Part shown: piece after piece, positions 26,598 through 32,545 of the stretch
Layout of the letters: every line of letters starts with the position of its first letter
How positions within the stretch are numbered: the first letter of the stretch is position 1
From: an alpha proteobacterium L41A
GTDB lineage: Bacteria > Pseudomonadota > Alphaproteobacteria > Caulobacterales > Caulobacteraceae
Assembly (NCBI GenBank): GCA_000335735.1
Contig: AMYY01000033.1
Span: forward strand, 1 to 32,545
Length of the DNA: 32,545 bases
Direction of reading: 5' to 3'
Position numbers and translations under genes: made by a program
The notes under the pieces: generated by a model
Told to the model about the DNA's origin: nothing
Database searches by the model: none
The model's input: only the letters and a program-made list of their open reading frames with translations

Positions 26598-26788
26598 GTC
26601 GGCGGATGACCCGCCACGGCCGCCGCCTGTTCCAGCAAGCCGGCCAGCCGCACATCGCCTTCGTCCCGCGCCAGCCGCGCCATTTCCAGCGCCATCGCGC
26701 CGATGTATTCCCGTGTCGGAAAGGCGGCCGCTTCGATATGCGCCTGGCGATCCGTTTCGCAGGCCGATTGAGGTTGCGCCGTCGCCAT
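26594..26788 (-). CDS. Small hypothetical protein (64 residues)
   Basis: A 64-residue acidic, alanine-rich soluble protein; its second half is predicted helical (YIGAMALEMARLARDEGDVRLAGLLEQAAAVA). The start is ATG at 26788, with GGAGA about eight bases upstream, which is a better site than many in this window; a start at 26812 lacks this support. It is convergent with dprA, the two stops sharing CTAG. It is divergent from topA with 138 bases between. I do not recognise a family. Confidence 0.65.
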   Translation of the reverse strand: MATAQPQSACETDRQAHIEAAAFPTREYIGAMALEMARLARDEGDVRLAGLLEQAAAVAGHPPT

Positions 26789-26926
26789 GATCGTCTCCGT
26801 TGCCAGCAACACAATCTAACCGGGCTTCATTAAAACACAACTACCTTGGGGTGTAAGACGAGAGGTGCGATTGACTCACGGCTCCGCTCCAACCACGTTC
26901 GCGCCCCTTCCCGAGACCGGACCGTT

Positions 26927-29551
26927 ATGAACCTCGTCATCGTCGAGAGCCCCGCAAAGGCCAAGACCATCAATAAGTATCTGGGCTCGGACTACGAGGT
27001 CCTGGCCTCGTACGGCCACGTCCGCGATCTGCCGTCCAAGGATGGCTCGGTCCTGCCCGACGACGACTTCTCCATGCATTGGGAGGCCGACGCCAAGGGC
27101 GCCAAACGCCTGTCCGAAATCGCCGAGGCCGCCAAGCGCGCCGACCGCGTCATCCTGGCGACCGACCCCGACCGCGAAGGGGAAGCCATCAGCTGGCACG
27201 TGCTGGAGGTGCTGAACAAGAAGAAGGCGCTGAAGGACACCCACGTCGAACGCGTCACCTTCAACGCCATCACCAAGTCCGCCGTGCTCGAGGCCATGGC
27301 CAACCCGCGTCAGATCGACATGGAGCTGGTCGAGGCCTATCTGGCCCGCCGCGCGCTGGACTACCTCGTCGGCTTCACCCTCTCGCCGGTCCTGTGGCGC
27401 AAGCTGCCGGGCGCGCGCTCGGCCGGCCGCGTCCAATCCGTGGCGCTGCGCATCGTCGTCGATCGCGAGATGGAGATCGAGAAGTTCAAGGCTCAGGAAT
27501 ATTGGTCCATCGAGGCCGACCTGAACGCCGACAGCCCGCCCTTCACCGCTCGCCTGGTCAAGCACGCCGGCAAGCGCATCCAGCGTCTGGACATCAAGGA
27601 CGAGGCCACGGCTTCCGCCGCCCGCGCGGCCATCGCCGCCGGCGACTTCACCATCAATGCGGTGGAGAAGAAGCCCGTCCGCCGCAATCCGGCCCCGCCC
27701 TTCACCACCTCGACCCTGCAACAGGAGGCGGCGCGCAAGCTCGGCTTCTCGGCCCAGCGCACCATGCAGGCGGCGCAGAAACTGTATGAGGGCGTCGACG
27801 AGACCGGCGGCCTGATCACCTATATGCGGACCGACGGCGTCCAGACCACGCCCGAGGGCATCGCCCAGGCGCGCGAGGTCATCAGCCAGGCGTTCGGTCC
27901 GGCCTTCGTCCCGCAGGAACCGCGCTATTACAAGACCAAGGCCAAGAATGCTCAGGAAGCGCACGAAGCGATCCGGCCGACCAACATCGCCCGGCATCCC
28001 GACAGCCTGCGCCTCGAATCCGATCTTCAGCGCCTCTATGAGCTGATCTGGAAGCGGATGGTCGCTTCGCAGATGGAGGCGGCCCGCATGGACCGCACCA
28101 CCGTCGACATCGAGACCGCCGACGGCCAGACGGGTCTGCGCGCCACCGGCCAGGTCGTGACCTTCGACGGCTTCCTCGCCGTCTATGAGGAAGGCCGCGA
28201 CGAAAAGCAGAAGGGCGCCGAAGAGGACGAAAGCGACGACACGAGCCGCCTTCCCGCGCTCAAGGAAGGCGCCAAGGCCAAGGTCGACGCCATCCGCACC
28301 GACCAGCATTTCACCGAACCGCCTCCGCGCTATTCGGAAGCCACCCTGGTCAAGAAGCTGGAAGAGCTGGGCATCGGCCGCCCCTCGACCTACGCCTCGA
28401 CCCTGTCGACCCTGCGCGACCGGGAATACGTCCGCGTCGACAAGAACCGCTTCTATCCCGAGGACAAGGGACGGCTGGTCACGGCCTTCCTGGAGCAGTT
28501 CTTCAGGAAGTGGGTCGAATACGATTTCACCGCCGCGCTGGAGACCCAGCTCGACGAGGTCTCGGCCGGTCAGCTGGACTGGAAGGTGCTGCTGCGCAAC
28601 TTCTGGCAGGACTTCCACGCCGCGACGCAAGCCGCCGGCGAACTGCGCACCACGGCCATTCTGGACGCCCTGAACGAAAGCCTGGGCGCCCATATCTTCC
28701 CGGACAAGGGCGACGGGACCGATCCGCGCGAGTGCCCCCTGTGCCACCAGGGCCAGCTCAGCCTGAAGACCAGCCGCTTCGGCGCCTTCATCGGCTGCGA
28801 CCGCTATCCCGAGTGCAAATACACCCGCCCCGTCGCCAGCCCGTCGGCTGAGGAGGGCTCGGCCGAGAGCGGCGACCGCGAGCTGGGCGTCGATCCGGAA
28901 ACGGGCCAGCCGGTCCAGCTGAAGATCGGCCGCTTCGGCCCCTACGTCGAAATCACGCCGCCGGAGGGCGACAAGCCCAAACGCTCGTCCCTGCCCAAGG
29001 GCTGGTCGCCGGCGTCTCTGACGCTGGACCAGGCCCTGCGCCTGCTGGCCCTGCCGCGCGAGGTCGGGGCGCACCCCGAGGACGGCAAGATGATCACGGC
29101 GGGCCTGGGCCGTTACGGACCCTTCGTCCTGCACGCCGGCACCTACGCCAATGTCTCGGACATCGACGAGGTGTTCGAGGTCGGCCTGAACCGCGCCGTG
29201 GCCCTGCTGGCCGAGAAGCGCGCCGGTCGTCCCGGTCGCGGCGCGGCGACGGCCCCGCTCAAGGACCTGGGCGCCCACCCGGAAACGGGCGAGCCGATCC
29301 ACGTCATGGCCGGTCGCTTCGGGCCCTACGTCAAGTCCGGCAAGATCAACGCCACCCTGCCGAAAGGCACGGCGCCCGAAGATCTGACCCTGGAAGACGC
29401 CCTGCCTCTTCTGGCCGCCAAGGCCGGCGCGGCACCCAAGAAGAAGGCGCCCGCCAAGAAGGCCGCGGCTCCGAAAAAGGCCGCCGCCAAGAAACCGGCC
29501 GCCAAGAAGGCTCCGGCGAAGAAGGCCGCCAAGTCCAAGACCGAAGACTGA
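26927..29551 (+). CDS. topA: DNA topoisomerase I
   Basis: An 874-residue type IA topoisomerase that relaxes negative supercoils. The TOPRIM domain opens with VIVESPAKAKTI and holds DPDREGEAISWH. The catalytic tyrosine is Tyr299 in LITYMRTDG. One C4 zinc finger lies at Cys603, 606, 624 and 630. Two to three topoisomerase C-terminal repeats follow (GRFGPYV, then LPKG, LTLDQAL and LTLEDAL). The last 37 residues form a Lys/Ala/Pro tail (KKAPAKKAA units) like that of histone H1-type proteins and probably bind DNA non-specifically. The start is ATG at 26927; an upstream in-frame extension lacks family sequence. A palindromic repeat separates it from mutL. Confidence 0.97.
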   Translation: MNLVIVESPAKAKTINKYLGSDYEVLASYGHVRDLPSKDGSVLPDDDFSMHWEADAKGAKRLSEIAEAAKRADRVILATDPDREGEAISWHVLEVLNKKKALKDTHVERVTFNAITKSAVLEAMANPRQIDMELVEAYLARRALDYLVGFTLSPVLWRKLPGARSAGRVQSVALRIVVDREMEIEKFKAQEYWSIEADLNADSPPFTARLVKHAGKRIQRLDIKDEATASAARAAIAAGDFTINAVEKKPVRRNPAPPFTTSTLQQEAARKLGFSAQRTMQAAQKLYEGVDETGGLITYMRTDGVQTTPEGIAQAREVISQAFGPAFVPQEPRYYKTKAKNAQEAHEAIRPTNIARHPDSLRLESDLQRLYELIWKRMVASQMEAARMDRTTVDIETADGQTGLRATGQVVTFDGFLAVYEEGRDEKQKGAEEDESDDTSRLPALKEGAKAKVDAIRTDQHFTEPPPRYSEATLVKKLEELGIGRPSTYASTLSTLRDREYVRVDKNRFYPEDKGRLVTAFLEQFFRKWVEYDFTAALETQLDEVSAGQLDWKVLLRNFWQDFHAATQAAGELRTTAILDALNESLGAHIFPDKGDGTDPRECPLCHQGQLSLKTSRFGAFIGCDRYPECKYTRPVASPSAEEGSAESGDRELGVDPETGQPVQLKIGRFGPYVEITPPEGDKPKRSSLPKGWSPASLTLDQALRLLALPREVGAHPEDGKMITAGLGRYGPFVLHAGTYANVSDIDEVFEVGLNRAVALLAEKRAGRPGRGAATAPLKDLGAHPETGEPIHVMAGRFGPYVKSGKINATLPKGTAPEDLTLEDALPLLAAKAGAAPKKKAPAKKAAAPKKAAAKKPAAKKAPAKKAAKSKTED

Positions 29552-29559
29552 CGCTCAAC

Positions 29560-29708
29560 GTCTCCTCCCCACAACGTGGAGAGGGGGACCGCGCGTAGCG
29601 TGGTGGAGGGGCTCTTTCCGCCCACAGCCGCCTGCGATGCGGCACTGTACCCCTCCGTCACGGCGCGCAGACGCGCCGCGCCACCTCCCCGCTGCGCAGG
29701 GAGGAGAC
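29560..29708. repeat. 149-base palindromic intergenic element between topA and mutL
   Basis: The ends are perfect ten-base inverted repeats, GTCTCCTCCC (29560-29569) and GGGAGGAGAC (29699-29708). Inside, the arms continue as an imperfect dyad of roughly 50-60 bases each (CGCGCGTAGCGTGGTGGAGG against its counterpart) around a non-palindromic centre near 29614-29645. The form fits a non-autonomous interspersed palindromic element. It begins eight bases after the topA stop, and its right end supplies AGGAGA ahead of mutL. Confidence 0.7.
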
Positions 29709-29755
29709 GAAGCCTCATGGCGCGAATCCCCCCCGCGCCCTATCTTCGCCTGCTC

Positions 29756-31642
29756 ATGCCCATCCGCCGCCTCTCCCCCGAAACCGTCAACCGCATCGCC
29801 GCCGGCGAGGTGGTCGAGCGGCCGGCCAGCGCCATCAAGGAACTGGTCGAGAACGCCCTGGACGCCGGCGGTCGCAACATCGAGATCCAGGCCGACGGCG
29901 GCGGCCTGTCGCGCATCCTGATCGCCGACGACGGCAAGGGCATTCCGCGCGAGGAACTGCCGCTGGCCATCGAACGCCACGCCACGTCAAAGCTGGAGCC
30001 GGATGACGCCGGCGACGTGGACCTGCTGCGCATCCACACCCTGGGCTTCCGGGGCGAAGCCCTGCCCTCCATCGGCTCGGTCGCCCGCCTGTCGATCACC
30101 ACCCGATCCCGTGACGAGACCGACGCCTGGGCCATCACGGTCGAGGGCGGCGAGACCCGCCCCCTGACGCCCGCCCCCTTCCCCGGCCCGCACGGCGCGC
30201 GGGTCGAGGTGCGCGACCTCTTCTACGCCACCCCCGCCCGGCTCAAATTCATGAAGTCCGAGCGGTCCGAGGCCATGGCCATCTCCGAAGAGATCAAGCG
30301 TCAGGCCATGGCGCACGAGGCCGTCGCCTTCACCCTGTCGCTGGACGGCAAGGTCACCCTGCGCCTGCCCGCCGAACATCCGGGCGACGAAGGCCGTCTG
30401 AAGCGCCTGTCCGCCCTCTTGGGTCGCGACTTCGAGGCCAACGCCCTGCTGATCGATCAGGAGCGCGACGGCGTGCGCCTGTCGGGCTATGCGGGCCTGC
30501 CCACCTATTCGCGCGGCAATGCGGCGCATCAGTATCTGTTCGTCAACGGCCGCCCGGTGAAGGACCGGCTGCTGCAAGGGGCCCTGCGCGGCGCCTACGC
30601 CGACTTCCTGGCGCGCGACCGGCATCCGGCCGCCGTCCTCTTCCTCGACATCGATCCGCTCTATGTCGACGTCAACGTCCACCCGGCCAAGGCCGAGGTC
30701 CGGTTCCGCGATCCGGCCCTGGTGCGCGGGCTGATCGTCGGCGCCCTGAGGCACGCGCTACACGCCGCCGGCCACCGCGCCAGCACAACCGTCGCCGCCG
30801 ACGCGCTTTCCGGTTTCCAGCCCCACACCGGCGTGACGCACAGTGGCGAGTGGCGAGGGACGAGTGCCGAGGGCTGGTCCGGGTGGGCCGGTTGGAACGC
30901 GCCGGCTTCCCAGACCGCCCAGGTCCTGCCCGGCCTCAACGAACGCAGCGCCCGCGTCGAACCGTCGTGGGACGGTCCCACATGGCCGTCGCAACCCGCC
31001 CAAAACAGCGACCTCGCCACTGGCCACTCGCCACTCGCCACTCCCACTCAAGACCCCCTCGACTACCCGCTCGGCGCCGCCCGCGCCCAGCTCCACGCCA
31101 ACTACATCGTCGCCCAGACCCGCGACGGCCTGGTCATCGTCGATCAGCACGCGGCGCACGAGCGGCTGGTCTATGAGCGGATGAAGGCCCAGATGGCCGA
31201 GGGGTCCGTGACCCGCCAGGCCCTGCTGACGCCTGAGGTGGTCGATCTGGACCCCGCCGAGGCCGAGCGCGTCGCCTTTCGCGCCGACGAGCTGGCCGAG
31301 ATGGGTCTGATCGTCGAGGCCTTCGGCGCCGGCGCCGTCCTGGTGCGCGAGACCCCGGCCATGCTGGGCGACACGGACGTGCAAGGGTTGATCCGCGACA
31401 TCGCCGACGACCTGTCCGAACACGGCCAGGCCCTGTCGCTCAAGGAACGCCTCGCCGCCATCTGCGGCACCATGGCCTGCCACGGCAGCGTCCGCTCAGG
31501 CCGCGTCCTCTCGGCCCCCGAGATGAACGCCCTTCTCCGCCAGATGGAAGCCACCCCCCACTCCGGCCAATGCAACCACGGCCGCCCCACCTATGTGGAG
31601 CTGAAACTGGCGGATTTGGAGCGGTTGTTCGGGAGAAGGTGA
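29756..31642 (+). CDS. mutL: DNA mismatch repair protein MutL (endonuclease type)
   Basis: A 628-residue mismatch-repair ATPase. The N-terminal GHKL ATPase shows [20 protein letters not shown], then DDGKGI, RHATSK, and [28 protein letters not shown] ends the transducer domain. The C-terminal endonuclease metal motif is [12 protein letters not shown] (Asp463), with later CHGSVRSG and GQCNHGRPT, so this MutL should nick DNA itself, unlike the E. coli protein. The start is ATG at 29756, the usual MPIRRL position, without Shine-Dalgarno; ATG at 29717 adds 13 residues and has AGGAGA nine bases upstream inside the palindromic element. The linker at residues 363-429 is an inverted-repeat-bounded insertion. 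Confidence 0.96.
   Translation: MPIRRLSPETVNRIAAGEVVERPASAIKELVENALDAGGRNIEIQADGGGLSRILIADDGKGIPREELPLAIERHATSKLEPDDAGDVDLLRIHTLGFRGEALPSIGSVARLSITTRSRDETDAWAITVEGGETRPLTPAPFPGPHGARVEVRDLFYATPARLKFMKSERSEAMAISEEIKRQAMAHEAVAFTLSLDGKVTLRLPAEHPGDEGRLKRLSALLGRDFEANALLIDQERDGVRLSGYAGLPTYSRGNAAHQYLFVNGRPVKDRLLQGALRGAYADFLARDRHPAAVLFLDIDPLYVDVNVHPAKAEVRFRDPALVRGLIVGALRHALHAAGHRASTTVAADALSGFQPHTGVTHSGEWRGTSAEGWSGWAGWNAPASQTAQVLPGLNERSARVEPSWDGPTWPSQPAQNSDLATGHSPLATPTQDPLDYPLGAARAQLHANYIVAQTRDGLVIVDQHAAHERLVYERMKAQMAEGSVTRQALLTPEVVDLDPAEAERVAFRADELAEMGLIVEAFGAGAVLVRETPAMLGDTDVQGLIRDIADDLSEHGQALSLKERLAAICGTMACHGSVRSGRVLSAPEMNALLRQMEATPHSGQCNHGRPTYVELKLADLERLFGRR
30842..31042. repeat. 201-base inverted-repeat-bounded segment inside mutL
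   Basis: AGTGGCGAGTGGCGAG (30842-30857) is repeated in perfect inverted form at 31027-31042, and the arms extend to about 31 bases with 27 matches. The segment is exactly 67 codons, lies in frame, and falls in the disordered linker between the MutL ATPase and endonuclease domains. An internal GTGGGAC-G-GTCCCAC palindrome lies at 30967-30981. It looks like a small mobile or palindromic element that entered the linker without breaking the gene. Confidence 0.6.
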
Positions 31643-31643
31643 A

Positions 31644-31670
31644 CAGCGAGGAACTGGCTTCTGCTCGCTG
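31644..31670. terminator. Inverted repeat between convergent mutL and HNH gene
   Basis: CAGCGAG (31644-31650) and CTCGCTG (31664-31670) form a seven-base stem with a 13-base loop in the 30-base convergent gap. It lacks a T tract, so a terminator role is only possible. Confidence 0.3.
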
Positions 31671-31672
31671 AG

Positions 31673-32539
31673 TTAGTCGCCGCCATCTGGTTGGCCGTCA
31701 GCTTGGAACCCACCTTCGCAGTACCATTCATTCTCAGCAGCGGCTTCGTATAGAGCCCCCTCCCAAGAATTAAGTGAGACCACCGCACAGCCTCTTGCCC
31801 GACGCAGCAGGTCACTCTTCACGGCATTGGCACCGTTGCCTTCGAATATCTCACGAAGAGCACCCCGCATATTCTGTAACTGGCGACCTGCTTGAGATGC
31901 GTAAAGCCGGGCCAGCTTGAGTTCCCTGAAATGGTGATTTACGCGGCGACGAATATGGTCATCATCCAAAACGTCGGCTGGAGCGACAAAAAAGCGAGCT
32001 CCTGGAGGTGCCTCCTGCACAATCTCAGCAAACAGCCATCGAACGTTTGTGACATCATCGTAATAGGGATTGAAAAACTGCTCATATCCGATGTTCGCGA
32101 CATGCGTGCCTTTGGCGTGGTTGCAATCTTTGCAGCAGGGAACAAGATTGATTGGTGTAACTGCGAAGAGCGGGTGCTCTGCTTTTGGCAAGGTGTGATC
32201 TAAGGTCGAGACGGTCCGATGTCCGCAAAACGGGCATATGTCGTGCGCAGCACCGATCATGATCTTGTCATACGTTGCGCGGCCCCGGCTGCCATTCCGC
32301 GCCATGTGACGGTCGTAGAGCTTTTCCATTTCTTTTGCTGTGACAGAGCCCACATGATTGGAGGCCTCTATTCGAAATAGAGACGAGGTCGTCGCAGCTT
32401 GCTCGAACGTCGCTTGTCCAGCGTCAATTTCAAGCCTGATGGCATTTAAGCGGTCTTTCAGGTCGCCTTTACGCACGGGCTCGATACAGGCGTCAAAAGT
32501 TTCCAAAGCACCGATGGTCGGCTTTTCAATCTTCCACAT
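31673..32539 (-). CDS. HNH endonuclease, likely part of an acquired module
   Basis: A 288-residue protein with a central HNH nuclease: zinc pair CPFC at 102-105, Asp114-His115 (STLDHTLPK), Asn131, second pair Cys136/Cys139 (CCKDC), and the Asn140-His141-Ala-Lys end. The residues before (about 1-95) and after (150-288) are helical and charged and not recognised. The ATG at 32539 is six bases from the window edge, so an upstream gene may abut it. GC content and codon choice are visibly lower than in every neighbour, a sign of transfer. HNH proteins of this size often pair with an SMC- or AAA-type ATPase gene in defence modules such as Septu (PtuAB) or in retron-linked sets; that is inference, as the partner is outside the window. 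It could also be a solitary HNH nuclease. Confidence 0.85.
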   Translation of the reverse strand: MWKIEKPTIGALETFDACIEPVRKGDLKDRLNAIRLEIDAGQATFEQAATTSSLFRIEASNHVGSVTAKEMEKLYDRHMARNGSRGRATYDKIMIGAAHDICPFCGHRTVSTLDHTLPKAEHPLFAVTPINLVPCCKDCNHAKGTHVANIGYEQFFNPYYDDVTNVRWLFAEIVQEAPPGARFFVAPADVLDDDHIRRRVNHHFRELKLARLYASQAGRQLQNMRGALREIFEGNGANAVKSDLLRRARGCAVVSLNSWEGALYEAAAENEWYCEGGFQADGQPDGGD

Positions 32540-32545
32540 AGGACG

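Noticed and set aside
26876..29302. 808-residue open frame antisense to topA
   Set aside because: Shadow frame typical of high-GC DNA; no domains, while topA on the other strand has full family motifs.

Overview
The window is a high-GC chromosomal segment that reads as a member of the Caulobacterales, most likely a Brevundimonas. The grounds are a Xanthomonas/Caulobacter-type TonB-dependent receptor (TBDR) next to flavin-dependent halogenases, an hfsDAB-like polysaccharide export set, a CtrA-like box, a pyrB/pseudo-dihydroorotase pair, and frequent GTG/TTG starts with little Shine-Dalgarno signal. This is inferred from gene content; no search was run.

Region 1 (1-9223) is a substrate-uptake locus. 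A LacI-family regulator lies beside a partial exported-protein gene. Divergent from it are a flavin-dependent halogenase and a translationally coupled, catalytically degenerate halogenase paralogue. Convergent with these are a second intact halogenase and a large TBDR. Two near-identical palindromes (core TGACAGCGCTGTCA) lie upstream of the partial gene and of the receptor. They suggest one LacI-controlled regulon whose outer-membrane transporter imports a carbohydrate-like ligand. The halogenase substrates are unknown.

Region 2 (9314-12687) encodes polysaccharide export: a CpsD/HfsB-like ATPase with a broken Walker A, a Wzc-like HfsA, and a divergent Wza-like lipoprotein HfsD, with a CtrA-like box between the last two. 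A small Sel1-like protein is convergent with hfsD. Region 3 (13004-14751) holds two RcnB-like exported proteins with Arg/Asp- or Pro/Arg-rich repeats, each preceded by a TTCA-N7-TTCA direct repeat and followed by an intrinsic terminator.

Region 4 (14875-31642) is core housekeeping. It contains the amidotransferase operon gatCAB, a lipoprotein, ruvX with an AEC transporter, pyrB with a pseudo-dihydroorotase, a UbiH-family monooxygenase, a glycerophosphodiesterase-like lipoprotein, plsY-dprA, a 64-residue conserved-looking protein, topA and mutL. A palindromic repeat fills the topA-mutL gap. A 67-codon segment flanked by inverted repeats is embedded in frame in the mutL linker.

Region 5 (31673-32539) is an HNH endonuclease gene of visibly lower GC. 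It probably marks the edge of an acquired, possibly defence-related, segment that continues beyond the window.
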